64,000 nucleotides of DNA from Actinomycetes bacterium. GTDB lineage: Bacteria; Actinomycetota; Coriobacteriia; Coriobacteriales; Atopobiaceae. The translations under genes and the position numbers were made by a program. The stretch covers positions 50,043-114,042 of the forward strand of contig JAKPQM010000085.1 of the NCBI GenBank assembly GCA_029546925.1, in the 5' to 3' direction. The first letter of the stretch is position 1. The number at the start of each line of letters is the position of its first letter. The notes under the pieces are model-generated. The model had not been told where the DNA came from, made no database searches, and was given only the letters and a program-made list of their open reading frames with translations. Shown piece after piece: positions 55,076 through 64,000 of the stretch.

Positions 55076-55142
55076 CGATGCGATTGGCTGCCTTGTTCCG
55101 TCAGGGCTTGTGCACGGAGGCATTTCTGCAGTGAGGATGCTC

Positions 55143-58100
55143 ATGAAGACAAAACACGTCGCGAGGTTCCTAAAGAAGGCGCAGAGGGCGCATCTGATGT
55201 CGTGCCTTTCCAAGGGTCTGGCCGTCATCCTTACGGCCATCCTTCTCGTCGAGATGCTCCCCTTGGACGCCATTACGGCGTATGCGGACGACGTCTCCCA
55301 GGAGCTGTGGGCAGAGCAGCCCTATGCCGAGCTGGGGGGGGGGTGTGTCCCTGCCTGAGGGGGCTGTCCCCGTCACGGATTCTGCCGACGCCGCCACGGA
55401 TGCCGCCGTCTCCGGCGAGGGCGTTGAGGATGGCATAGGCGGCATCTCCGATCCTTCCAGCGACGACGAGGTCGTCCCCGCTCCCCAAAACGATGCCATA
55501 CCTGTCGAGCCTGCCAGCGACCCCGTCATCCTCACCTTCGAGAATGACGAGATGACCGTCACGGTGACCGCCGTGGCCGATGGCGTCATCCCCGAAGGCG
55601 TGACGCTCGACGTGAAGGAGATCACGCCATCTGCCCCCGAGACACAGCAGGCGTTCGAGGACGAGGGGGCCGACTCCCAAGCGGCGCAGGAGAATATCGA
55701 CCAATATATCGACGCGCTCCAAAAGGTCTCCGAGCACGTGTCCGAGGACGAGAAGTCCGTCATCGACGCGAAGGTCTACGATATCAGGCTGCTCGATGCC
55801 GACGGCAACGAGGTCGAGCCCAACGGCACGGTGAAGGTCGCCTTCTCGTACAAGAGCAAGGCAGAGCTTGCCGAGGCCGAGTCCGATTCCTCCAATATCG
55901 AGGTCGCCCATGTCAGAGACGATGGCCAAGTCGAATCCATCGAGGCGGATATCACCTCCGACGAGGAAGGCAAGCTGGAATCCGCAGAGTTCCACGCGGA
56001 GTCGTTCTCCATCTATGTGCTATTCAATACCGGCAGCACATCCAACACCGCACCCTACAACGTGGGCGATTACGGTTGGGCTCGCTTCGGCGGCGACAAC
56101 TGGCAGGCCAACAGCCTTCCTCCGACTCCGGGCTTTTCAAATGAAGGGTGGGCACGCTATCTGAAGATAAACATCTACACCCTGAATGCCGGTGGGGACA
56201 GCAGCAACCCGAGCAGCTACACGTTCAAGACGTCCTTCCAGTATCTTGGGACTTGGGCCGATAGTTACACCATAGAGACATCCCAGTTCAACGGAACGGT
56301 CAGGATGACCAGATTCCGTCGGGCGCACAGCAGCAGCTGGCAGCAGTATAACGGTCTGCAGAGCAGCTATGCTTCCAGTGAATATTACCGTACTTGGCAT
56401 CCATGGGGGTTTGACGGAGATATCAATGAGCTGAACATTTACCTTGACAAGGGAGCGACGCCTGATCCTCCGACTCCACCGGGGCAGACCGGCACATCAT
56501 ACATTATTCGTTACTACCATGCAGACGGATCCTACGACCAGAAAGACGGCGTGCTGACCTCAGGCCAGAGCGTCAGCTTCGATCAGGCGGAGAAGCTGAA
56601 GCCCGGCGAGATTCACTCGGGTGTGTCGGTGACAACGGGACAGCAGGCGGTCAACGTCAATACGACCAGCTGTGCGGGAACGATATCCTATAACTCTGGC
56701 GTTCGTCTGGTGAAGGTGAATATCTACTACAAGGATAAGGTCGAGAAGCAGACGGGCGGAACGGTCGACGGTGCGCCGCAATACGATGCGGAGGTCCAAG
56801 ACGGGACGAAGGTCTACGACACCAGTCGCGAGGGTCTGCATACGGATAAGACCGCTTCGGTGCATGTCGACAGCGAAGGCAATTCCGATGGCAGAACCTT
56901 CGACCTGACGCTCGAGAGCTGGAACATCGGAACCAACCTCGCCAACGTCGGTATGGTCTTCGACGCGTCCGGCTCCATGGTGTGGACGAGCAATCACCCG
57001 GATCCGATGACCAAGTCGCTGAGCGAGTGGCGCAGTATCATAAATCAACCGAACTACCAGCCGTACACTGTTCTTACAGAGGCTCAGGTCAACGCCATTC
57101 TCTCGACTGCAAATACGGACAATTCCAAGATCAACTACAACGGATACAAATACTACCTGTACGACACGACGGCGAGCGTCAGCGAGTACGTGCCTATGGG
57201 TTATACCGACGGCACAACCGAGAACGGCCTCTATAAAATGGACGGCCATACGATGGCGACGCCCCAGCACCACACCGGCACGGGCTGGTACTACGTGAAC
57301 TCGGGTGGATATGATATCTATGCAGGGCAAGATCCCTACACAGCGAAGATATACGTCGGTGTGCCCCGGGAGCACAATGGCGCTTACGCCAATCAGCAAA
57401 ACTGGGATAACGGCCATAGAATACAAGGCGTTGTGGACGGAACCCATTCTGCATATTTCTACATTGATGGCAACGGCAATCTGAAGACCTATTTCTATTA
57501 CAGCGGTACATACCAGACATCTCAGGTGTACCAGAAGGCAGACGACGCCGACACCAAGTCGGAGGTTCTGCAGCACGCTGTCGGCAAGTTCGCCGAGACA
57601 TTGAACTCGCTCTCTCCCGAGAGCCAGGTCAGCATGGTTCGCTTCAGTCGAGGGGAATTTTCCAGTGCACAGCTGGCACTGCTCAACTGGACAAACGACA
57701 CTGCCAAGATGACGGCGGCGATGAACCAGAACTACGGAAACGCACTTGCAAATGGCGGAGCGGCATATACCGATCTTGATGGAATGTACGTATACAATTA
57801 CGGTTTTACCGGCGGAACTTATACCTACAAGGGCATCGATGCCTTCATCGATAATATGACCAGTGGAGCTCCGTCAGGATGGTGGCAACAGGGTTATGTT
57901 CCGAATACGACGAACAGCGGTGCATCAAAATACCTGATCATTTTCTCCGACGGTAAAGACAACTCCGGAAACGAGGCTGCTGCCAAATCAAAAGTTCAAG
58001 CATTAAAAGATGCAGGCTATACCGTTATGACGGTACTGATGGAATCAGCAGGTATGTCTCCTGCTGAGCTTGCAGGTGCCACGACTTTCCTCAGCGGTCT

Positions 58101-60279
58101 TGCCAGCAACAAACCGGGCGGGGGCAAGTACTTCTATTCCGCACGCTACGATAACGCCGATGACCTTGTAGCGGCTTTCCAGGAGATGGCGACCCAGATC
58201 GCCTCGCCTCTGCAGGGCTATACCGTTGTCGACTATATCGATCCGCGCTTTGATCTGATCGACGCCAATGGCAACGTACTCACGGTATTGAATGCTGATG
58301 GCAGCTTCAACGAGCGTCCGTACCAGCTTGCCGATGGTAAGACGGCAATGCTCAGATATGATTCTGTCAAGAAGATGTTCTACCTGGAGTGGACGGATCA
58401 GGAGATCCCGACAACGACAAAGAATGTCTCTGGCAATCAGAAGGTCTCCGTGTGGTCGAGCACCATCACCGTGCGTGCCAAGGAAGACTTCCTCGGCGGT
58501 AATGACATCCTCTCCAACGGCAACGAGGCAGGGCAGAACCGCGTCTACGATCCGAATAACCCCAACAACCCCCAGAAGAACTTCCCGTGGACGAGCGTCA
58601 ATCCTGAGGTCTTGGACTTGGAGATCGGCAACTACGAGGACACCATCTTCATGGGCGAGGATATCACGCCTGACAACCTCTACGACAAGATCGCCGGCAG
58701 TGCCGACAGCCAATGGTATGTCGAATATCTGGAGCGTATCGGTGCGAAGAACAACCAGAATTACATCGAACAGCTGAAGAACGGGAATACCGTCACGGTG
58801 GATTACTTCTACCTGCCCAAGCCCGGTGATGCTACCTCCTATGCGGGCGGCAGCCGTCACCAGGACGACAGGGTGGGCAGTCTCACCTACAAGTGGGTGG
58901 CCGATGACACCGGTGGAAACGACCCGAGTAACGCCTACGAGACCTTCACGACCTCGACTACCAATGACGTGAAGTATCACCTCGAGGTAACGTATACGCC
59001 GGCGGCAATCGATTATGGCCCCAACAACCAGTATGCTGACAACGGCACGCCTCGGACGCTCGCGCTCACCAACCAGTCGGGTTACGATAAACTCATCCGG
59101 GATCCGGTCGGTGCGGAGCAGACCAGTCCGGTTTCCGCGACGGGAAGGGCCGTCATCCATGCTGTGGACGGGCGTATCCTCGTCCAGAAGAAGGTGAACA
59201 AGGAAAACCTCCTAAACTATCTCTCCACGCTGGGCGCCAGCGGTGAGACGACGCTCACCTTCAGCCTGAGCCGCACGTGGGACGGAACGTCCACGCCGGG
59301 CTACCGCACCTTCCAGCTGAAGCTCAACAACAGCTCGAGCGCGGGCGGCACCGTGGGCGGCGTGCACACGATCACGCGTGCCGACGTGGAGGGCATGACG
59401 GCCGACGCGAACGGTGACATCATCATCTCCACGAGGTGGGAGACGGATCTTCCCATCGGCACGTACACGCTCACCGAGGTTATCAGCGACAGCGACAACT
59501 TCGGCACGCCCACGTTTGCCGGTGTGCCTGCGGCAGACATCATCGACGATCCGACGACTACCGACTACACGGAGAGCCCTGAGTTCGCCGCAGCGTTCGG
59601 AACCGATCCCGCTCCGCTTTCGTGGTTTATCGGCCAAGTGCACGACGGCATCCCGAACCAGTGCTCCTACGGGGATTCCGACTTCAGCGAAGCTGCATTG
59701 GAAAATGACGAGAAGGAAGTCGATCCCGACCTCTCCGAGAACGGTGGCAAGTTCTACCTCAACGCCCAGATCGGCGAGGCGGTGGTGACCAACCATCCCA
59801 AGCCCGGTATCGTCATCCTGAAGCGCGCCGCCGAGAATCACAGCACGGTTCTTCCCGGCGCGGAGTTCAAGCTGTATACCACAAACGATAACTGGACACC
59901 GCCAACACAGCAGCAGCAGCCGGTTGCCACCAAGACGACGGGCGAGGACGGCACGGTCGCATTCACGTCACTTGCCGACGGCAACTACCTGCTCTACGAG
60001 ACGAAAGCGCCCACGGGCTACCAGGCTCCCTCCGCTCCGTGGTACATCACGGTGTCGGGCGGCAAGGTGACCGTGTTCTCCACGAGTCAGACGGGTTCCA
60101 CGGGGGCCATAACACCCGAGAACGGCCAGTATCCCATCGATAACCCGAAGACCAGCGAACTCCCCTCGACCGGAGGCTCCGGCCTTCTGGCGATATACCT
60201 CACGTCCGTCGTCTTGCTGACAGGCGCAGTACTCGCCCACCGGCGCAGACGAGACTGTCTGGACGGAGGTGAAGCATAG
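55143..60279 (+). CDS. Giant VWA-domain pilus adhesin, out of frame at a G10 run
   Basis: About 1711 codons if one G is removed. The N-terminus is a signal peptide with a long charged lead (KGLAVILTAILLVEMLPLDA). The frame then breaks at ten G (55334-55343), where this sequence stops at 55358. The main frame runs on to 60279. It contains a VWA domain with the MIDAS motif FDASGSMVW near residue 605 and IIFSDGKDN, then beta-rich repeats, a Cna-B/SpaA domain with E-box YETKAPTGY, and a C-terminal sorting signal LPSTG with membrane helix and RRRR tail. This is the layout of a pilus tip adhesin. Starts at 55131 (GTG) or 55137 are also possible. Confidence 0.88.
55334..55343 (+). repeat. Poly-G run (10 G) controlling the adhesin frame
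   Basis: With 9 or 12 G the signal peptide joins the adhesin frame (codons read ...CTG GGG GGG GGT GTG TCC...). With 10 G, as here, translation ends after ~72 codons. Long G-runs near the 5' end of surface genes are classical slipped-strand switches. Confidence 0.85.
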
Positions 60280-60343
60280 GAGGCTCTATCGGTGAGATAT
60301 GAAGACTAAAAAAAGCGGTACGTTAAGAAAGGAAATACAAGAG

Positions 60344-62122
60344 ATGCATAAATCCACTGTGCAACCGGGCATCACAAGGCTCTTCTCCATGCTGGTCGCC
60401 CTGCTTGCGGCGTTCGCCATCGCGGTGCCGGCGTATGCGACGTCAACTCCAGCTTCGGGGGCAGTCGCCTCCGCAGCCACGGCTAGCTCGACGGCAGCCA
60501 TCGAGGCGAAGACCGGCAACGCCGGCGATACGCTCAACATGTACAAGGTTGTTAACGTCACGTTTGCCAACAACCAGCTGACCTATGCGTTCACGCCGAC
60601 CTTCCAGGCGTTCCTCAATGCTGCTCCGAGCACTGCGGCATACAAGGGTCTGACTGTGGCTCAGTACGTTGCGTATGATGGCACCGAGGATGTGTTCAAG
60701 ACCCTCCTCGGCGACTTCAGCGCATACGTCAAGACGAACAGCACCACCATTACCGCGGACAAGACTGCCACTACAAATGGTGACGGCGTTGCAAACTTCA
60801 CGGGGGTCGGCCTCGGCCAGTACATCATCGTGGGCATGGGCAACGTTGCGGGTGCCAAGATCTACTCCACGGTCACCGCTGAGGTCGTCCCCCACATCGA
60901 TGACTCGACCACGCCCCCAACGTACAAGATCTATGACAAGTATGAGGTCGACCTGAAGACGACGGAGCCCACGGGCGAGAAGGAGATCATCGACGGCACC
61001 ACGCCCGATGGCGACAATGCAACCGCCTCGATCGGCGACGTGATCAAGTTCCGGCTGAGCGGCGATGTGCCCACCTATCCTGCGGGCGCAACCAACACGA
61101 CCCTCTTCATGGCCGATACCCTCTCCGCTGGCCTCACGCTGAACCCGGCCTCCGTCAAGGTGTACATGGCTGCCAGTGCAGCTGAGATCGATGACGACCA
61201 CTTGCTTGGCAGCGACGCCTACACGGTGAGCATCGAGGGCCAGACCCTGTATGTGGACTACGTGTACGGCGAGCTGACCCCCGGTCAGAAGCTCTTCGTC
61301 GAGTATGAGGCCACGCTGAACGAGCAGGCAGTCATCGGCGGTGACGGCAACCCCAACGAGTACACCTACACGTACAGCAACAATCCCTTCAACGGTGGGA
61401 CCCACGAGCACGATGATATCCCCGAAGACGATAATGCCTACGGCGAGGTGGAGGATTCCGAGACCGTCTACACCTACGGCCTCTACATCTACAAGACCGC
61501 TGGGTCTGAAACCGGCACTCCCCTTCAGGGTGCTAAGTTCGAGCTGTGGGCCGGCAGTGTCGGCGGCACTGGTAAGCTTATCGCCACATTGACGACCGAC
61601 GCCAACGGCTATGCGGCCTACAACGGTCTTGAGAAGGGCATCTATATCCTCCATGAGATCGAGGCACCGACTGGCTTCAAGCTGGCTGACGATGTGACGA
61701 TCGATTTGAGCAACGCTTCTGCTACGGCTTCGACGACGACCACCACCAACACGCGTTATACGTCCGATCCTGACTTGGCAGTCTCCACTGATCAGGCCAC
61801 CAACGCCGATGGCGTGCCTCTCTGGCTTCCCAAGGAAGGATCGAACCTGACGGGCTTGGTGGCTTCTGCGACGAACCCCGATCCCGACAAGTATGTCGCG
61901 GCCTACCTGCTGTCTACGACCAATACGGTCACCGGTACTCCGACGACTGGTGTTGGCGCCGGTGCTGGCTACTATCCCCAGAACGTCATTGACCAGCCCG
62001 GCTCCAACCTGCCCGTCACGGGCGGCATGGGTACCGTCCTGCTCTACGGTGCCGGCATCGCGCTGGTCGCTGGCGCGGCGGTGCTCTACATGAAGAGGAG
62101 GCAGTCTGCCAGCCAGGCCTAA
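60344..62122 (+). CDS. Major backbone pilin, LPVTG-anchored
   Basis: 592 aa. Signal peptide at residues ~10-33 (FSMLVALLAAFAIAVPAYA). A fimbrial isopeptide domain begins around TGNAGDTLNMYKVVNV. The segment YEVDLKTTEPTGEKE (~residue 200) offers the lysine expected in a pilin motif. A second isopeptide domain carries the E-box LHEIEAPTGF (~residue 438). The C-terminus has LPVTGG, a membrane helix and KRRQ. It is typical of SpaA/SpaD-type shaft subunits joined by a class C sortase. I chose the ATG at 60344 (AAAGGA upstream); one at 60299 would lengthen the N-terminus by 15 residues. Confidence 0.9.
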   Translation: MHKSTVQPGITRLFSMLVALLAAFAIAVPAYATSTPASGAVASAATASSTAAIEAKTGNAGDTLNMYKVVNVTFANNQLTYAFTPTFQAFLNAAPSTAAYKGLTVAQYVAYDGTEDVFKTLLGDFSAYVKTNSTTITADKTATTNGDGVANFTGVGLGQYIIVGMGNVAGAKIYSTVTAEVVPHIDDSTTPPTYKIYDKYEVDLKTTEPTGEKEIIDGTTPDGDNATASIGDVIKFRLSGDVPTYPAGATNTTLFMADTLSAGLTLNPASVKVYMAASAAEIDDDHLLGSDAYTVSIEGQTLYVDYVYGELTPGQKLFVEYEATLNEQAVIGGDGNPNEYTYTYSNNPFNGGTHEHDDIPEDDNAYGEVEDSETVYTYGLYIYKTAGSETGTPLQGAKFELWAGSVGGTGKLIATLTTDANGYAAYNGLEKGIYILHEIEAPTGFKLADDVTIDLSNASATASTTTTTNTRYTSDPDLAVSTDQATNADGVPLWLPKEGSNLTGLVASATNPDPDKYVAAYLLSTTNTVTGTPTTGVGAGAGYYPQNVIDQPGSNLPVTGGMGTVLLYGAGIALVAGAAVLYMKRRQSASQA

Positions 62123-62142
62123 TGGCCAGATGATCAACCCGT

Positions 62143-62164
62143 CCCTCCCCGCACCCGGGGAGGG
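62143..62164 (+). terminator. GC-rich hairpin between pilin and sortase
   Basis: CCCTCCCCG pairs with CGGGGAGGG around a four-base loop. No T-run follows, so it probably attenuates or stabilises the pilin message rather than stopping all transcription, which would keep sortase levels below pilin levels. Confidence 0.5.
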
Positions 62165-62233
62165 GCACTGCACGAACGTTTGCCCTTGCGGCCGGTAGGC
62201 CAAAGAGGCTTGCGGGCCGCAAGGGAGCTCCAG

Positions 62234-63088
62234 ATGGGAAAGACGAAAGCATCCACCTCGACCGCCGCGATGGTCCTCATGCTCGTTGCAGGCATCTGCC
62301 TGCTGCTGTACCCCACCGTGAGCAATCTGTACAACCAGATTGGCGCGTCGTATGCGGTCAAAGGATACGAGGATCATTCCCAGGAGCTCACCGATGAGGA
62401 CAGGGCCAGTCTCCTCGGTGAAGCAGAGGCGTACAATGCCAGCCTTGCGCAGGGAAGCCAGGTATTCCTCGTGGGCGAACCCGTGGATCCGGGATATGCG
62501 GCACTTCTCGATTCCATGGGCGACGGCATGATAGGCTTCCTCACCATCGATGCGATTGGCGTCCAGCTGCCCGTCTACCATGGCACTTCCGACAGTGTCT
62601 TGGCAAAGAGCATCGGGCATCTGGAGGGTTCGTCCCTGCCCGTGGGCGGCCCCGGCACGCACGCCGTCCTCTCGGGGCATCGCGGTCTTCCGTCGGCGAC
62701 GCTCTTCACCGATCTCGACCGCATGCAGGAGGGCGATCGCTTCGTGATCACCGTCATGGGTCGCAAGATGACCTATCAGGTGGATAGCGTCGCGGTGATC
62801 GCGCCGGATCAGGTTGACGAGCTCGACATAGTGCCGGGGGAGGACCGTGTCACCCTCCTCACCTGCACGCCCTATGCCGTCAACACGCACCGGCTGCTCG
62901 TGAGCGGCGTCAGGGTTCCCAATGGCCCGGAGCCTGTGGACAAGCTCGACGGGCCCAGCGTCAAGCCGCTTGCGATCGTCTTCGCGGTGGCCGCAGTGTT
63001 GGTAGTTGGTATCTTGCTCTTCCTCCTCTTGAGAAATAGGGGGAAGAGGAGGATACCAGAGGTGCGGGGGAAGCACCTGCGCACCTAG
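62234..63088 (+). CDS. srtC: Class C sortase (pilus polymerase)
   Basis: 284 aa. N-terminal and C-terminal membrane helices (AAMVLMLVAGICLLLYP; LAIVFAVAAVLVVGILLFLL) flank the catalytic domain. The triad is His in AVLSGHRGLPSA, Cys in TLLTCTPYAVN and Arg in THRLLVSGVR. A second C-terminal helix and the TLxTC-TPY signature are class C features. It links backbone pilins through a lysine of one and the Thr of the LPVTG of the next. AAGGGAG precedes the ATG. Confidence 0.93.
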   Translation: MGKTKASTSTAAMVLMLVAGICLLLYPTVSNLYNQIGASYAVKGYEDHSQELTDEDRASLLGEAEAYNASLAQGSQVFLVGEPVDPGYAALLDSMGDGMIGFLTIDAIGVQLPVYHGTSDSVLAKSIGHLEGSSLPVGGPGTHAVLSGHRGLPSATLFTDLDRMQEGDRFVITVMGRKMTYQVDSVAVIAPDQVDELDIVPGEDRVTLLTCTPYAVNTHRLLVSGVRVPNGPEPVDKLDGPSVKPLAIVFAVAAVLVVGILLFLLLRNRGKRRIPEVRGKHLRT

Positions 63089-63131
63089 GACTGTCAGGTA
63101 GGGGATGTGTCATACGATGGGGGATTCGCGA

Positions 63132-64000
63132 ATGAGGATCGTTAACAGAACGGCGTTGCGCATCGCCGCGCTCTTGGTGGCCTTTGCCTGCCTCGCCATG
63201 TCGCTGCCCGCCTATGCCCAAGCTGCTCTCGATACCTCGCAGAGCTGCAGCCTCGCCATCACGTATGTGGTCGAGGGCACGTACGTGGAGGGGGTCGCCA
63301 CGCGCCTCTATCGCGTTGCGGATCTTGCTGCGGACGGCGACTCATTCGAGGTCCTTCCCGAGTTTGCCGGTTCTGGCGTGAGCTTGGATACCGCGCAGTC
63401 CAGCCAGAGCTGGGCTGCTGGCGCCCGTGCGCTGGCAGGATATGCCGCAGCTTCTGGGATAGAGCCTTCGGCTCAGGTCGAGAGCGATGCAAGCGGTGTC
63501 GCGACGGCACCCCCCCTGCCGTGCGGCCTGTATCTGGTCGTCTTCAGCGACACCGTCTTCAATGGCTGGCTGTATACCTTCCAGCCCAGCCTCGTTACGC
63601 TCCCGCAGAGGGGCGATGGGGGCTGGGAGTATGAGGTGAGCCTGACTACCAAGCCGGAGCGAAGCCCCCAGCCCACGGGCGAGGAAGTGGAGCACAAGGT
63701 TGTGAAGCATTGGGTCGACGATGGCAGCGGCTCCACACGTCCGCAGAGCATCACCGTCGCCATCATCAAGGACGGGGTCGTGCAGAGCGAGCAGGTGCTT
63801 GGTCCAGACAACGACTGGTCCTACTCTTGGACCGCCCCCGACGACGGATCAGTCTGGTCGGTTGCGGAGCTGAGCGTCCCTGAGGGCTACACGGTGGGAT
63901 GCTCTGGCAATGGCGTCGAGTTCATCGTCACCAACACCTACAGGCAGCCTCCTACGCCCCCCGGCAAGAAACCCCCGATCACCGGTGACGCGAACTCGAC
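63132..64000 (+). CDS. Minor or basal pilin subunit (3' end beyond window)
   Basis: 289 codons are visible. Signal peptide (LRIAALLVAFACLAMSLPAYA), an N-terminal pilin domain, then a Cna-B domain (VVKHWVDDGSGSTRP, WSVAELSVPEGYTVG with an E-box-like segment) and a proline-rich stretch leading to a sorting motif PPITGD at 63967-63984. The first position is Pro instead of Leu. The size, late place in the operon and proline-rich neck suggest the subunit that anchors the pilus to the wall. GGGGGA lies upstream of the ATG. Confidence 0.85.
   Translation, partial: MRIVNRTALRIAALLVAFACLAMSLPAYAQAALDTSQSCSLAITYVVEGTYVEGVATRLYRVADLAADGDSFEVLPEFAGSGVSLDTAQSSQSWAAGARALAGYAAASGIEPSAQVESDASGVATAPPLPCGLYLVVFSDTVFNGWLYTFQPSLVTLPQRGDGGWEYEVSLTTKPERSPQPTGEEVEHKVVKHWVDDGSGSTRPQSITVAIIKDGVVQSEQVLGPDNDWSYSWTAPDDGSVWSVAELSVPEGYTVGCSGNGVEFIVTNTYRQPPTPPGKKPPITGDANS

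Noticed and set aside
60443..63076. 877-codon minus-strand frame across pilin and sortase genes
   Set aside because: The plus strand has clear signal peptides, sorting motifs and a sortase triad; the antisense frame has none.

Overview
The window looks like the chromosome of a high-GC Gram-positive gut actinobacterium, most likely a Coriobacteriia member close to Collinsella. The basis is the GC-rich core genes, LPXTG proteins with a class C sortase, a Wzx/Wzy capsule locus with a CpsB/CpsD phosphoregulation pair, and LicC/LicA-type enzymes. This placement is inference; there is no rRNA or marker gene in view.

Layout. 1-1790: end of a GH13-GH77 fusion 4-alpha-glucanotransferase. 1933-12889: a tight seven-gene operon for a decorated surface glycopolymer (YidC-sulfatase fusion, CDP-glycerol glycerophosphotransferase, nucleotidyltransferase-aminotransferase fusion, opine-dehydrogenase-like enzyme, amidohydrolase, LicC-LicA fusion, LicC). 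13148-13831: a zinc-ribbon membrane protein on the minus strand. 13984-30043: rfbB and a capsule/exopolysaccharide locus with a Wzz/CpsD/CpsB regulatory block, a NusG paralog, a priming transferase, wecC and a frameshifted wecB, glycosyltransferases, Wzy, Wzx and a pyruvyl transferase. From about 18.7 kb the capsule genes are clearly AT-richer than the core.

30.0-42.9 kb is a graveyard of insertion sequences: IS3, IS30 and IS21 relics, an intact-looking IS110 element with a probable bridge-RNA leader, and one IS21 element nested in another with a readable 5-bp target duplication. A low-GC two-gene islet of unknown function (33146-34831) sits among them. 42965-45816 is an MFS transporter/FAD oxidoreductase pair, followed by a RelBE module and more decayed genes up to 48.4 kb. 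48776-54337 is a catabolic operon (KDPG-type aldolase, ascorbate-family PTS, PTE-family lactonase, creatininase-family amidase, D-2-hydroxyacid dehydrogenase).

54943-64000 is a sortase-assembled pilus operon. It begins with a promoter and a cyclic-di-GMP-I riboswitch. The first gene, a VWA-domain adhesin, carries a run of ten G that puts it out of frame here, so it looks phase-variable. A backbone pilin, a class C sortase and a further pilin (running off the window) follow. The surface programme therefore seems to combine three switchable layers: pilus (c-di-GMP plus poly-G slippage), capsule (NusG paralog, tyrosine kinase/phosphatase, a G-run frameshift in wecB) and the phospho-amino-alcohol type glycopolymer. 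Long near-perfect palindromes of unrelated sequence lie after the 3' ends of several genes.
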